From Bradyrhizobium sp. B097 (lineage in GTDB: Bacteria; Pseudomonadota; Alphaproteobacteria; Rhizobiales; Xanthobacteraceae), in the NCBI RefSeq assembly GCF_038957035.1, contig NZ_CP152412.1, positions 8,986,501 through 9,050,500 on the forward strand: a stretch of DNA of 64,000 nt. The letters run 5' to 3'. A program made the translations under genes and the position numbers. Below, piece by piece: positions 26,848 to 35,942 of this stretch (the stretch's first letter is position 1; every line of letters begins with the position of its first letter). The notes beneath the pieces are model-generated. The model saw only the letters and a list, made by a program, of their open reading frames with translations. It had not been told where the DNA came from and did not search any database.

Positions 26848-27945
26848 TCAATAATGCCCGAACGCCACCGGGCGGAACGCCTGCAGCAATTGCTGGTCGA
26901 GCTTGCCGCCCATCTCCTCCATCATGGAGAACGCCTTGGCGTGGGTGAATTGCAGCCGGTAGGCGCGCTTCTCGACCAAGGCGGCATAGACATCGACGAT
27001 CGTGGTGACGCGGACGATGTCGCTGATCTGGTTGCCGCTGAGGCCGTTCGGATAGCCGGTGCCGTCGAGGAATTCGTGATGATGCAGGATCACGTCGAGC
27101 ATTTCCGGCGGGAAGCCGCCCTGCGCCGACAGCGCCTCGTAGCCGCGGCGCGGATGTTCGCGCATCTCGGCCATTTCCTCGACCGTGAAAGCGCCGGGCT
27201 TGTCGAGCAGCGCGACCGGAACAAACGCCTTGCCGACATCATGCAGCAGCGCGGCACGGGCGAGCCGGCGCTGGTCGTCGTCGCGCATGCCGAGATGCTG
27301 CGCGAACGCCACCGCAAAGCCGGTCACGAACAGACAGTGGCGATAGGTCTCCTGGTGATGGCAGCCGACCGTGGTCAGCCATTCACGCAGCGAGTTGTGC
27401 TTGATCGCCTTGAGGATCTTGTTTTCGGCGGCAACGATGTCCTCGAACCTGAGCGGCTCGCCGGCGCGCATCCGCTCGAACATCTTGACCATGACGCCGT
27501 GCGCGGCTTCGACGCCGCGATTGAGCGCCTTGCCGCGGTCGGTTTCGTCATAGCCGCTGTTGTCGGGAAACGCGGCGCGGATCCGCTGCAGGATGCCGCG
27601 CGCATCGAACGGCCGCGAGATCGTGTCGGTGGCGCCGAGCGCCCACGCCTGCATCGAGGCGTGATGCAACGCATCCGCCAGCACGAACAGCCGCGGCATC
27701 TCGCGATAGGCGTCGGCCTGCAGCTTGGCGCGAACCATTTGCACGGCTTCGGGCGAGCGCAGATTGATGTCGACCACGATGCCGGAGAGATCGCGGGCCG
27801 GCTGCTCGGGAATATCCGAGGTCGGAACGGTATCGACCTCGCCCACCGAGCGCAGGATGCTGGCGAGTTCGTGGCTCTGATCGCTTCGATCTGACGCCAG
27901 CAGCAGGCGGCGCTTCGAAGTCTGGTTATTGGCCAAGGCAGTCAT
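26848..27945 (-). CDS. HD-GYP domain protein with degenerate receiver-like N-terminus
   Basis: The 365-aa protein has an N-terminal response-regulator-like fold (about residues 10-125: RLLLASDRSD, GIVVDINLRS, GATDTISRPF) and a C-terminal HD-GYP domain (about 190-340). The latter carries HDVGKA and HHHEFLDGTGYP. HD-GYP proteins hydrolyse cyclic di-GMP. The HHExxDGxGYP signature has an extra His and lacks the usual Arg, but the metal-binding HD pair and GYP are intact, so activity is plausible. It is a single gene with no sensor kinase nearby. Confidence 0.88.
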   Translation of the reverse strand: MTALANNQTSKRRLLLASDRSDQSHELASILRSVGEVDTVPTSDIPEQPARDLSGIVVDINLRSPEAVQMVRAKLQADAYREMPRLFVLADALHHASMQAWALGATDTISRPFDARGILQRIRAAFPDNSGYDETDRGKALNRGVEAAHGVMVKMFERMRAGEPLRFEDIVAAENKILKAIKHNSLREWLTTVGCHHQETYRHCLFVTGFAVAFAQHLGMRDDDQRRLARAALLHDVGKAFVPVALLDKPGAFTVEEMAEMREHPRRGYEALSAQGGFPPEMLDVILHHHEFLDGTGYPNGLSGNQISDIVRVTTIVDVYAALVEKRAYRLQFTHAKAFSMMEEMGGKLDQQLLQAFRPVAFGHY

Positions 27946-28184
27946 GACATCCCCGTCGCGGTAACGACCGACAGTGGACGCTATCTGACGATGCGTTCCC
28001 TCCGGCTTAATGGGGATGCTGAACGGCGGTTAAGCGCAATGGATACAATTTGAGGAACCGCCAAATCCGCCAGCAGAATCAGGCCCGCCGAAAATGCATG
28101 GGGGCGGCTGCAGCGCCGGCGAGTCGTGAATTTTTGCAGCGTCAAAGGCGTCGACGCCGCCACCATCCGGCGGACGCTTGGGGC

Positions 28185-28223
28185 AAAGAAAAACGCCGGA
28201 GAGCGGTCAAGCTCTCCGGCGTC
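28185..28223 (-). terminator. Rho-independent terminator of the molybdenum hydroxylase operon
   Basis: The stem CGCCGGAGAG / CTCTCCGGCG (28194-28203 and 28212-28221) has an 8-nt loop. Read on the minus strand it is followed by TTTTTCTTT. It lies 18 bp beyond the stop of the large-subunit gene. Confidence 0.88.
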
Positions 28224-28240
28224 TTCATTGGTTCAGGCCG

Positions 28241-30526
28241 TTACGCCTTCATCGCAGCCTTGACGGCCTCCGCGGTGATCGGGAGGCCGCGGACGCGGGC
28301 ACCGACCGCGTTGAAGACGGCATTACCGATCGCCGGCGCCACCACCGTCACGGCGGGCTCGCCGACGCCGGTCGCCTTCTCGCCATTGGCGATGACGTTG
28401 ACCGCGACTTCCGGCAGCTGGCTCATCCGAAGCGGCGTGTAGGTGTCGAAATTGGTCTGCTCGATGCCGCCGTCCTTCAACGTCGCCTTCTCGAACAGCG
28501 CCAGTGACATGCCCCACAGCGCCGCGCCCTCGACCTGGGCCCGGATGCCGTCGGGATTCACCTGCGTACCAACGTCGGTCGCAACCGTCAGCTTCTTCAC
28601 CGTCACCTCGCCCGAGGGGGCGACGGCGACGTGGGCGACGCAGGCGGTCCAGCTCGCCGTGGCGCGCTCCTGCGACGACACGCAGGCAACGCCCATGCCT
28701 TCGCCCTTGGGCAGCTTCTTGGTGCCGTAGCCGGCGAGACCCATCGCCGCGAGCAAGGTGTTACGGAGACGCTGCGCGCCGCCGTCGTTCTTGCCCTTGC
28801 CGTCGAGCAGCTCGACGCGAAGCAGGGCCGGATCCTTGCCGGTCGCATGCGCGATCTCGTCGACCATGCTTTCGACCGCCCAGAACGTCCAGCCCGGCGC
28901 CACCGAACGGAGCTGACCCGACGGGGTGGCGTTGTGCGCCATCTCGTTCTTGATCGCCCGCACATAGTGGTTGGGGACGGTGTAGAAGAAGTCCGAACCG
29001 TTCACCGTGAAAGCATCGAGCGGTCCCTTCTTGTCGACCGAAGGCGACAGGAAATCGGGGATGCCCCAACGCTGGGTCGGCCAGGCCGAGACGACATCGT
29101 GGCTCAATGCGACGAGCTTGCCGTCGCCGTCCACGCCAGCCTTTACTTTTTGGTAGGTCAGCGGACGCGAGAAATCCATCGTCATGTCGTTTTCGCGCGT
29201 GTAGATGACCTTGACCGGCTTGCCGACGGCCTTGGCCGCCTGCACCGCGGGCACCATCATGTCGGCGTCGAGACGCCGGCCGAAGCCGCCGCCCAGCCAC
29301 ATCTGATGCATCACCACGAACTTCGGATCGATCCCGGCGGCGCCGGCGGCGATCGCACCGGAGCGCGTCGCGAACTGGTTGCCGGAATAGATGTGCAGGA
29401 TGTCGCCCTTGAACTCCGCGGTGGCGTTCATCGGCTCCATCGGCGCGTGGATGTTGATGTTGGTGGTGTATTCCGCCTCGAGCACCTTGGCCGCCGTGCC
29501 GAAGGCTGCGTTCGGATCGCCATCCTTGACGAAGAACTCGCCGGAATCGCTGAGCCCCTGAAGCCGCTTGGCCTCGGCGAACAGCGATTCGCTCGACAGT
29601 TTGGCGTTCGGGCCGCCATCATAGCTGATCTTCAGCGCTTCGGCCGCCTTCTTCGCCTGTGCATAGGTGTTGGCAACCGCGACGACCCAGCCGGTCGTGG
29701 TTGTGGTCTTGTCGTCCAGGGTGACGGCCCTGATGAAGCCCGGTACCTTCTTGGCCGCGCTATCGTCCACCGACTTCACGGTGGCGCCGTACCGGACCGG
29801 CGGGGTGACCAGCGCGCCGTAGACCATGCCCGGCAGCATCACGTCGATGCCGTACTTGGCCGTGCCGTTGACCTTCAACGGAATGTCGAGCTGCGGCACC
29901 GAGACGCCGATCATGGTGTACTGGTCGGCGGACTTCAGCTTGATCGCCTTCAGATCATCCGCCGTGAAGGTCTTGGTCGCCTTGCCGCTCTTGACCACCT
30001 CGGCAAACGACATCGACTTCTTCGACTTCGGATGGCTGATCGTCGACGCACGCACCACCAGCTCGCTGGCCGGCACGCCCATCGAGGCCGCCGCCGCCTC
30101 GGTCAATGCGATGCGGCCGGCAGCGCCGGCCCGGCTCATGGCGTCGAAGTTCATCATCGTCGACCAGCTGCCGCCGGTGATCTGCGCGCCCAGCACGGGA
30201 TCGTTGAACTTCGGATCGTTGGAGGCGAGCTGGACCCGCATGTCCTTCCAGTTCGCGCCGAGCTCTTCGGCCACGATCTGCGCCATCGTCGAGGCCACGT
30301 GCTGGCCCATGTCGGCCTTGCCGCAGGTCACGGTGACGAGACCATCGGGCGCGATCGAATACCAGACGCTCGGCTCGAAGTTGGCGGGCGCGGGTGCCGC
30401 GAGCGCCTCATCGATGCCGGACGCGGCGTAGCCGAGCACGAGACCGGTTGCAGCGGTGCCGACCAGGAAGGAACGGCGGCTGAGATCGGTCGTCTCGGGA
30501 GCGAGGTTTTTCACGTGCTTGTTCAT
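28241..30526 (-). CDS. Molybdopterin-binding large subunit, xanthine dehydrogenase family (IorB-like)
   Basis: This 761-aa catalytic subunit belongs to the periplasmic aldehyde oxidase/isoquinoline-1-oxidoreductase type. It has a twin-arginine signal ([14 protein letters not shown]), a duplicated molybdopterin-binding core with [11 protein letters not shown] and [13 protein letters not shown], and a C-terminal [18 protein letters not shown] segment whose Glu is expected at the active site. It probably hydroxylates an aldehyde or N-heterocycle outside the cytoplasm. The ATG overlaps the stop of the 2Fe-2S subunit by 4 bp and has GGAGGG upstream. No cytochrome c subunit gene follows. Confidence 0.93.
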   Translation of the reverse strand: MNKHVKNLAPETTDLSRRSFLVGTAATGLVLGYAASGIDEALAAPAPANFEPSVWYSIAPDGLVTVTCGKADMGQHVASTMAQIVAEELGANWKDMRVQLASNDPKFNDPVLGAQITGGSWSTMMNFDAMSRAGAAGRIALTEAAAASMGVPASELVVRASTISHPKSKKSMSFAEVVKSGKATKTFTADDLKAIKLKSADQYTMIGVSVPQLDIPLKVNGTAKYGIDVMLPGMVYGALVTPPVRYGATVKSVDDSAAKKVPGFIRAVTLDDKTTTTTGWVVAVANTYAQAKKAAEALKISYDGGPNAKLSSESLFAEAKRLQGLSDSGEFFVKDGDPNAAFGTAAKVLEAEYTTNINIHAPMEPMNATAEFKGDILHIYSGNQFATRSGAIAAGAAGIDPKFVVMHQMWLGGGFGRRLDADMMVPAVQAAKAVGKPVKVIYTRENDMTMDFSRPLTYQKVKAGVDGDGKLVALSHDVVSAWPTQRWGIPDFLSPSVDKKGPLDAFTVNGSDFFYTVPNHYVRAIKNEMAHNATPSGQLRSVAPGWTFWAVESMVDEIAHATGKDPALLRVELLDGKGKNDGGAQRLRNTLLAAMGLAGYGTKKLPKGEGMGVACVSSQERATASWTACVAHVAVAPSGEVTVKKLTVATDVGTQVNPDGIRAQVEGAALWGMSLALFEKATLKDGGIEQTNFDTYTPLRMSQLPEVAVNVIANGEKATGVGEPAVTVVAPAIGNAVFNAVGARVRGLPITAEAVKAAMKA

Positions 30527-31014
30527 GTGGCCCTCCGCTCGGATCCGGTGGCCGATGCGGTGCGCATGTCGGACGCAGCGCGCATGATCGCCTTCTGGAT
30601 TCGTGAATAGGTCATGCAACGGCAGAGATTGCCGTCCATATGCGCGACCACTTCTTCCTTCGTCGGATTGGTGTTCTTCGACAGCAGCGCGGCTGCCTGC
30701 ATGATCTGGCCGGACTGGCAGTAGCCGCATTGCGGCACCTGCTCGGCGACCCAGGCCTTCTGCAAGGGATGTTCGCCCTTGGCGGAGAGGCCTTCGATGG
30801 TGGTGATCTTCTTGCCGACGGCGTCGGCGAGCGAGGTCTGGCAGGACCGCACCGCTTCGCCGTTGACGTGAACCGTGCAGGCGCCACAGAGGCCGGCGCC
30901 GCAACCGAATTTGGTGCCCGTCATCTGCAATTGCTCGCGGATGACCCAAAGCAGCGGCGTGTCATTGGCCGCCTCGACGGACATATTCCGTCCGTTGATA
31001 TTGAGATTTGGCAT
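30523..31014 (-). CDS. 2Fe-2S small subunit of molybdenum hydroxylase (IorA-like)
   Basis: This 163-aa subunit binds two 2Fe-2S clusters. The N-terminal plant-ferredoxin-type motif is [15 protein letters not shown] with a further Cys at RSCQTS (about residues 37-65). The C-terminal helical-bundle motif is CGYCQSG...GNLCRCMTY (about 95-135). It passes electrons from the molybdenum centre in the large subunit, whose gene starts inside this stop codon. It has no signal peptide of its own and is presumably exported with the Tat-tagged partner (inference). The operon promoter must lie in 31015-31301. Confidence 0.94.
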   Translation of the reverse strand: MPNLNINGRNMSVEAANDTPLLWVIREQLQMTGTKFGCGAGLCGACTVHVNGEAVRSCQTSLADAVGKKITTIEGLSAKGEHPLQKAWVAEQVPQCGYCQSGQIMQAAALLSKNTNPTKEEVVAHMDGNLCRCMTYSRIQKAIMRAASDMRTASATGSERRAT

Positions 31015-31301
31015 CTCTCTCCCCTTCCGGTGTCGGAAGCCGCTTACGGCGGCAACTCACTGTTGGGTCATGGCTGGCGCCCACCGGGTAAGCGACAGTT
31101 GCCGAAACAATGATCCGGTTCCCGGCTGGAGGCAATCCAATTTGGAATTGCTCGAAAGGAATAAATTTCGGAGACTGCTCGTTGTGCGATGCGGCAACGG
31201 CATGAAGCTTTTGAAATGCCAGTATTGATGCCGTATCGATCACTCCTACCAAGGTCGGGTGCGCTGCCGGACCCGACATCGACAACAGAAGGAGCCCGTC
31301 A

Positions 31302-32090
31302 ATGGCCAAGCTCAACCGCAGCGGCATCGATATCTACTATGAGATTCACGGCAACGGGCCGCCCTTGATCCTCACCCACGGCTACTCATCGACGTCTGCG
31401 ATGTGGCACGGCCAGATCGAGGCGCTGTCGAAGCGGCACAGGCTGATCCTGTGGGACATGCGCGGGCACGGCCAGTCCGACTATCCCGACAATCCGGATG
31501 CTTATAGTGAAGCGACGACGGTCGGCGACATCGCCGCCCTGCTCGATGTTGCCGGCGCCGACAAGGCGATCGTCGGCGGCCTGTCGCTCGGCGGCTACAT
31601 GTCGCTCGCCTTTCATCGCGCCCATCCGGAGCGGGTGCGCGCGCTCTTGATCATCGACACCGGCCCTGGATTCAAGAAGGACGACGCCCGCGAGGTCTGG
31701 AACACGCGCGCCCGCGACACCGGCGACCGCTTCGATCGTGAGGGGCTCGAGGTGCTGAAGTCCTTGAGCGCCGAGCGCGCGTCGGTCACGCATCGCGACG
31801 CCAAAGGCCTGGCGCTCGCCGCGCGCGGCATGCTGGCGCAACGCGATGCGCGGGTGATCGAGTCGCTGCCCGGGATCAAGGTCCCGGCGCTGGTTGTGGT
31901 CGGGGCCGACGACACGCCGTTCCTGGCGGCGTCCGACTACATGGCGGCGAAGATCCCGGGTGCGCAGAAAGCGGTGATTCCGAACGCCGGCCATGCCGTC
32001 AACATCGACCAGCCGCAGGCGTTCATCGCCGCCGTGCTGCCGTTCCTCGATAGCCTTGAAGCCGGCGCGCCGGGAAAGGCCGCCTCATGA
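31302..32090 (+). CDS. Alpha/beta hydrolase (esterase/haloperoxidase-like)
   Basis: The 262-aa protein has the classic triad arrangement: oxyanion strand PLILTHGYSST, nucleophile elbow GLSLGGYMS (Ser about residue 94), acid in VVGADDTPF and His in NAGHAVNID. The cap is small. It resembles esterases, 3-oxoadipate enol-lactonases and cofactor-free haloperoxidases; the natural substrate is unknown. AGAAGGAG precedes the ATG. It is divergent from the molybdenum hydroxylase operon, and its last 4 bp overlap the start of the next gene. Confidence 0.9.
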   Translation: MAKLNRSGIDIYYEIHGNGPPLILTHGYSSTSAMWHGQIEALSKRHRLILWDMRGHGQSDYPDNPDAYSEATTVGDIAALLDVAGADKAIVGGLSLGGYMSLAFHRAHPERVRALLIIDTGPGFKKDDAREVWNTRARDTGDRFDREGLEVLKSLSAERASVTHRDAKGLALAARGMLAQRDARVIESLPGIKVPALVVVGADDTPFLAASDYMAAKIPGAQKAVIPNAGHAVNIDQPQAFIAAVLPFLDSLEAGAPGKAAS

Positions 32091-32428
32091 AGACGATTGT
32101 CGTCGCCTTGTTGCTGACGGCGGCCGCGACAGGAGCGAACGCCCAGAAGCTACGGCCGTTCGCCGACCCGGCCACGCCAACCTTCACCGCGACGCTGTCG
32201 AACAACACACCGCTGGTGTTCGGCATGGACGTCGCGGAAGCGCAGCGCGCGCTCGGCACCCCCTTCACCCATGTCAGCGGACGGCCCGGCAATGAGATCT
32301 TCCTGACCTTCCGCGACCTCGGCGGCAGCGGGCTGTTTCCGCACCATGATCGTCTCTATCTGCAATTCCGCAAAGGCCGGCTCGCCGGCTGGAAGGGCGA
32401 CTGGGGCGAGAACTGGATGTGGCGCTAA
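32087..32428 (+). CDS. Small exported protein, unknown
   Basis: The 113-aa product has a clear signal peptide (MKTIVVALLLTAAATGANA, cleavage near residue 19). The mature domain contains FGMDVAEAQRALGTPFTHVSG and YLQFRKGRLAGWKGDW. The latter resembles short periplasmic domains that bind or scaffold, but no named family is recognised. ATGA overlap with the upstream hydrolase gene shows translational coupling. It lies 48 bp before the dienelactone hydrolase gene, making a three-gene run. Confidence 0.78.
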   Translation: MKTIVVALLLTAAATGANAQKLRPFADPATPTFTATLSNNTPLVFGMDVAEAQRALGTPFTHVSGRPGNEIFLTFRDLGGSGLFPHHDRLYLQFRKGRLAGWKGDWGENWMWR

Positions 32429-32476
32429 ACCTCATCGATGGGCTTCATGCAACCCCCAACATGACAAGGATGGACC

Positions 32477-33148
32477 ATGGGACAAGACATCAAGCTGAAG
32501 GCTTCGGATGGATTTGAACTCGGCGCCTATCGCGCCGATCCCGTCGGCGCGCCGAAGGGCGCGATCGTGGTGATCCAGGAGATCTTTGGCGTCAACCACC
32601 ACATCCGCTCGGTTTGCGACCGGCTGGCGAAGGAAGGCTATGTCGCGGTTGCGCCGTCGATCTTCGACCGCATCACGCCGAACTTCCAGAGCGGCTACTC
32701 CCCCGATGAGGTCGCCGAGGCGCGCAAGTTCGTCGCCAATCCGGACTTTGCCGCGATGCTGCGCGACAGCCAGGCAGCGATCGACGCGGTGAAGTCGGCC
32801 GGGCCGGTCGGCATCATCGGCTTCTGCCTCGGTGGCAGCATCGCCTACGCGGCCGCGACCAAGCTGACCGGGCTCTCGGCCGCGATCGGCTACTACGGCG
32901 GCGCCGTCGTCCGCTTCGCCGACGACAAGCCGGCCGTGCCGACGCAACTGCATTTCGGCGAGAAGGACGCGGGCATTCCCTTGAGCGATGTCGAGACCAT
33001 CAAGTCGAAGCGGCCCGAGGTCGAGGTCTTCATCTATCCCGGCGCGCAGCACGGCTTCCATTGCGACGAGCGCGCAAGCTACGACAAGGCGAGCGCCGAC
33101 GTCGCCTGGCCGCGCAGCATGGAATTTTTCGGAAAGCATCTGCGCTGA
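32477..33148 (+). CDS. Dienelactone hydrolase family protein
   Basis: This 223-aa single-domain hydrolase has the DLH pattern: VVIQEIFGVNHHIRSVCDRLA, nucleophile segment IGFCLGGSIAY (Cys in GFCLGG, about residue 117), acid in FGEKDAG and His in GAQHGFHCD. Dienelactone hydrolases open the lactone ring in chlorocatechol breakdown; many homologues have other ester substrates. No catechol genes are nearby. A ribosome site AAGGATGG precedes the ATG. It follows the exported protein gene by 48 bp. Confidence 0.92.
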   Translation: MGQDIKLKASDGFELGAYRADPVGAPKGAIVVIQEIFGVNHHIRSVCDRLAKEGYVAVAPSIFDRITPNFQSGYSPDEVAEARKFVANPDFAAMLRDSQAAIDAVKSAGPVGIIGFCLGGSIAYAAATKLTGLSAAIGYYGGAVVRFADDKPAVPTQLHFGEKDAGIPLSDVETIKSKRPEVEVFIYPGAQHGFHCDERASYDKASADVAWPRSMEFFGKHLR

Positions 33149-33150
33149 CC

Positions 33151-33233
33151 GTCATTGCCGGGCTTGACCCGGCAATCCATCATCTTCGGAAGACTCTTCG
33201 TAGATGGATGCGCGGGTCAAGCCCGCGCATGAC
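33151..33233. repeat. Gene-free GTCAT...ATGAC palindrome related to the GIY-YIG cassette
   Basis: This 83-bp element has two arms of 31 bp around a 21-bp core. Each arm folds on itself (TTGCCGGG/CCCGGCAA and TGCGCGGG/CCCGCGCA) and the ends are GTCAT and ATGAC. The left arm is identical over 31 bp to the reverse complement of the right repeat of the GIY-YIG cassette at 40275-40305. It looks like an internally deleted relative of that cassette. Confidence 0.92.
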
Positions 33234-33242
33234 GAGCGGTGG

Positions 33243-33992
33243 TCAAAACCAGCGCTCACCGACGAACACCGTATCGCCCGGGCTCATCGGCGTGCCCAGC
33301 GGCACCACGAAGCGGCCGGAGCCGGATGCATCGGTATGGGTGAGGGTGACCTGGTCGCGCTTGGCGCGCGGCGAGAAGCCGCCGGCGATCGCGACCGCGC
33401 TTTCGACGGTCATGTTCGGCACGTAGGGATACTGGCCGGGAGCCTGGACCTCGCCGAGGATGAAGAACGGCCGGTAGGACTCGATCTCGACCGCAACCGA
33501 AGGATCGCGGATGAAGCCGTTGCGCAGCCGTGCCGAGATTTCACCAGCGAGCCCGGCCGGCGTGCGGCCGCGCGCCGGCACCGAGCCGATCAGCGGCATG
33601 GTGATCGAGCCGGCGGCGTCGATCGCGTAGGAGTTGGTCAGGCCTTCCTGGCCGTAGACCACGACCCGGAGCTTGTCGCCCGGGCCGAGATGATAGGAGT
33701 TGTCGTAACCGGCGGGCCCACCCGGTGCGGCGGCATAAACCACCGGGGCGGCATCCGGCGCGGCATAGCCATAACCAGGAGAAGCACTGGCGAAGGCGGA
33801 ACGCAGTGCGCTGATCGCACCACCGCCGCCGGCATCGGCAACCGGGGCGGATGTGTAAGCCGGTCCATAGGTGACCGAATCGACACCTTGCGGGCCGACG
33901 GCAACCGGACCCGACGTGCTCATGCAGCCAGACAGCGCGAGCGCAGCCACAACGGCAGTGATCGGCAATCGTAACGCGCGTGCAACCGGCAC
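33243..33992 (-). CDS. Polysaccharide export lipoprotein (Wza/KpsD type)
   Basis: The 249-aa protein starts at GTG 33990-33992 and has a lipoprotein signal ending ALALSGC (lipobox). A low-complexity Ala/Gly/Tyr stretch follows (about residues 35-80), then a poly-export domain (YHLGPGDKLRVVVYGQ) and an SLBB-like domain (FFILGEVQAPGQYPYVPNMTV). Such proteins form outer-membrane export channels for capsule or exopolysaccharide. No Wzc/Wzb or glycosyltransferase genes adjoin it, so it may serve a distant cluster. Confidence 0.9.
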   Translation of the reverse strand: MPVARALRLPITAVVAALALSGCMSTSGPVAVGPQGVDSVTYGPAYTSAPVADAGGGGAISALRSAFASASPGYGYAAPDAAPVVYAAAPGGPAGYDNSYHLGPGDKLRVVVYGQEGLTNSYAIDAAGSITMPLIGSVPARGRTPAGLAGEISARLRNGFIRDPSVAVEIESYRPFFILGEVQAPGQYPYVPNMTVESAVAIAGGFSPRAKRDQVTLTHTDASGSGRFVVPLGTPMSPGDTVFVGERWF

Positions 33993-34119
33993 CGGACCTA
34001 TCCCTCAACGGCGAGACAAGCCCAGTCTTGCACCACTTATGGTTAACAAAAGGTTTTCGAGGACCGAGTGGGGAGCCGGAAAGCCCGCCTCCCGCTCGAT
34101 CTAGCGCATGACAGAGCAA

Positions 34120-34776
34120 TCAGGCGGTGACGCCGACGCCGATCGGGCAGGACACGCCGGTGCCGCCAAGCCCGCAATAGCCCGCCGGATTCTTGGCGAG
34201 GTATTGCTGATGGTAGTCCTCGGCGAAGTAGAACTCGCCGGCCGGTGCCACTTCCGTCGTGATCGCGCCGAGGCCCTTGGCGGCGAGCGCCTTCTGATAC
34301 ATCGCCTGCGACGCATCGGCGGCTTTGTGCTGCGCGTCGCTGAACGTGTAGATCGCAGAACGATACTGCGTGCCGATGTCGTTGCCCTGGCGCATGCCCT
34401 GCGTCGGGTTGTGGTTCTCCCAGAACGTCTTCAGGAGCTTCTCGTAGGAGATCTTCTTCGGGTCGAACACGACCAGCACGACCTCGGTGTGGCCGGTGCG
34501 TCCCGAGCACACCTCTTCATAGGTCGGGTTCGGCGTGTGGCCGCCGGCATAGCCGACCGCGGTGGTATAGATGCCGTCGCCGAGTTCCCAGAACTTCCGC
34601 TCGGCGCCCCAGAAGCAGCCGAGGCCGAACACGGCCTGCTCGAGGCCTTGCGGATAGGGCGGCGTCAATTTGCTGCCATTGACGAAATGCGTGGTCGCGG
34701 TCGGGATCGGCGTCGCGCGGCCAGGCAGCGCCTCGGCGGCGCTTGGCAACGCGGTGGTCTTGCGCATGAACAACAT
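34120..34776 (-). CDS. msrA: Peptide methionine-S-sulfoxide reductase
   Basis: MsrA reduces methionine-S-sulfoxide in proteins and free methionine. The 218-aa sequence has the catalytic [15 protein letters not shown] motif, [26 protein letters not shown], and the C-terminal resolving cysteines in [15 protein letters not shown]. Start ATG 34774-34776 has GGAGG five bases upstream; an upstream in-frame ATG adds 12 residues without a ribosome site. It is a stand-alone gene. Confidence 0.95.
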   Translation of the reverse strand: MLFMRKTTALPSAAEALPGRATPIPTATTHFVNGSKLTPPYPQGLEQAVFGLGCFWGAERKFWELGDGIYTTAVGYAGGHTPNPTYEEVCSGRTGHTEVVLVVFDPKKISYEKLLKTFWENHNPTQGMRQGNDIGTQYRSAIYTFSDAQHKAADASQAMYQKALAAKGLGAITTEVAPAGEFYFAEDYHQQYLAKNPAGYCGLGGTGVSCPIGVGVTA

Positions 34777-34916
34777 GGATACCTCCGGGCGGGACATCGG
34801 CCGACGCGGCAACGGCCTGCGGGCCGGCTGTCACCTATATATGTCGTTACGCGGATGTTGGCAGCCCCGTTACTGACGGCAGCGGCCAAGAGAAGCTCGA
34901 GAGGGCTGCAGCCAAC

Positions 34917-35234
34917 TCAGTCGCGTGCGTAGCCGATCAACGGCTTGCGCGGCCGGAACAGGATCATCAGCAGGATGCCGGCAATGCCGAGCACCGCGAA
35001 CACCGGCTGCTCCAGAAGCACGCGGATCACGCCGTTCCAGAGCCAGGGCGCGAAGCGATCCACCCAGGCATGGAACGCCTGCTGGCTCGACTGATGGATA
35101 TCGTTCCAGAACTGGCCGAATTGGGTGAACCGCAGGCTCTGGTCGGCGACGTAGCGGGCCCCGTCATAGACCATGAAGATGAAACTGCCGGCCAGCAGCA
35201 AAAGGCCGATCAGGCGGAAAAAGCCGCGGATCAT
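34917..35234 (-). CDS. Small two-helix membrane protein, unknown
   Basis: The 105-aa protein has an N-terminal helix (FFRLIGLLLLAGSFIFMVYDG, about residues 5-25) and a C-terminal helix (PVFAVLGIAGILLMILF, about 77-93), with an amphipathic loop of about 45 residues rich in Trp and Phe between them. No motif identifies it. It is transcribed away from rpsT, so its promoter shares the 359-bp gap with rpsT. Confidence 0.75.
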   Translation of the reverse strand: MIRGFFRLIGLLLLAGSFIFMVYDGARYVADQSLRFTQFGQFWNDIHQSSQQAFHAWVDRFAPWLWNGVIRVLLEQPVFAVLGIAGILLMILFRPRKPLIGYARD

Positions 35235-35368
35235 GCGTCACCCTAACTCCCAGTCGCGCCCCACGCGTCGACAGGCCTTACCGGGCGTCCCCCGGAAATT
35301 CAACCACTTCAGCGGCTTATCCGGCCCTCGCGAGGCCGATTTCGGGTCCTTTTTCGGTCCCGAAAGCG

Positions 35369-35397
35369 TTGACGGTTAAGCCTGCGCCATCTATAAG
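35369..35397 (+). promoter_or_regulatory. Sigma-70-type promoter of rpsT
   Basis: TTGACG (35369-35374) and TATAAG (35392-35397) are separated by exactly 17 bp. The start of transcription would be near 35404, leaving a leader of about 190 nt before rpsT. No other pair as good is seen in the 359-bp gap. Confidence 0.7.
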
Positions 35398-35593
35398 ACC
35401 GGCCGATGGCGGCGGGCGCAATCCTGCCGCCGCTGTTCTTTGGACAGTGCCGCATGCGGGGGCAGCATTATGCGCCTTGGCATGGCCGCCTCAAGGACAC
35501 CTTGGACAAATACATCAGAGTTGAGATTTGAACCGGCCGGTGCGCGCAAGCCCGACCACCGAGCGATCACCGCCGAAGGACAGTTAGAGAACC

Positions 35594-35860
35594 ATGGCCA
35601 ACACCACCTCCGCCAAGAAGGCGACCCGCAAGATTGCCCGCCGCACCATCGTCAACAAGTCGCGCCGCACGCAGATGCGTGGCGCGGTGCGCACCGTCGA
35701 GGAAGCAATCAAGAGCGGCGACCGCGAGGCGGCACTCAAGGCGATGAGCAAGGCCGAGCCCGAACTGATGAAGGCAGCGCAGCGCAACATCATTCACAAG
35801 AACCTCGCGAGCCGGAAGGTGTCGCGCCTCGCGCAGAGCATCGCCAAGCTCGCCAAGTGA
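35594..35860 (+). CDS. rpsT: 30S ribosomal protein S20
   Basis: The 88-aa basic protein has the S20 pattern: [20 protein letters not shown] at the N-terminus, [13 protein letters not shown], and the C-terminal [19 protein letters not shown]. It binds 16S rRNA early in 30S assembly. The gene is flanked by a good promoter and a strong terminator, so it is a single transcription unit. rpsT just upstream of dnaA is a conserved alphaproteobacterial neighbourhood. Confidence 0.97.
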   Translation: MANTTSAKKATRKIARRTIVNKSRRTQMRGAVRTVEEAIKSGDREAALKAMSKAEPELMKAAQRNIIHKNLASRKVSRLAQSIAKLAK

Positions 35861-35914
35861 GCTTGCGGAGTACAGCTCGCCGCGTGAGCTGACCGAAGAA
35901 CACATTTGTCACGA

Positions 35915-35940
35915 AGCCCGGCTCGCGCCGGGCTTTTTGT
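35915..35940 (+). terminator. Rho-independent terminator of rpsT
   Basis: The stem AGCCCGGC / GCCGGGCT (35915-35922 and 35927-35934) has a TCGC tetraloop and is followed by TTTTTGTTTT. It lies 54 bp after the rpsT stop. Confidence 0.93.
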
Positions 35941-35942
35941 TT

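Noticed and set aside
28631..30610. A plus-strand frame of 659 codons inside the molybdenum hydroxylase large-subunit gene
   Set aside because: It is antisense to a gene with clear cofactor motifs, and its translation has no family features.
31131..31152. Imperfect inverted repeat GCAATCC...GGAATTGC between the hydroxylase operon and the divergent hydrolase
   Set aside because: Arms differ by an inserted base and there is no adjacent regulator gene, so support as an operator is too weak.
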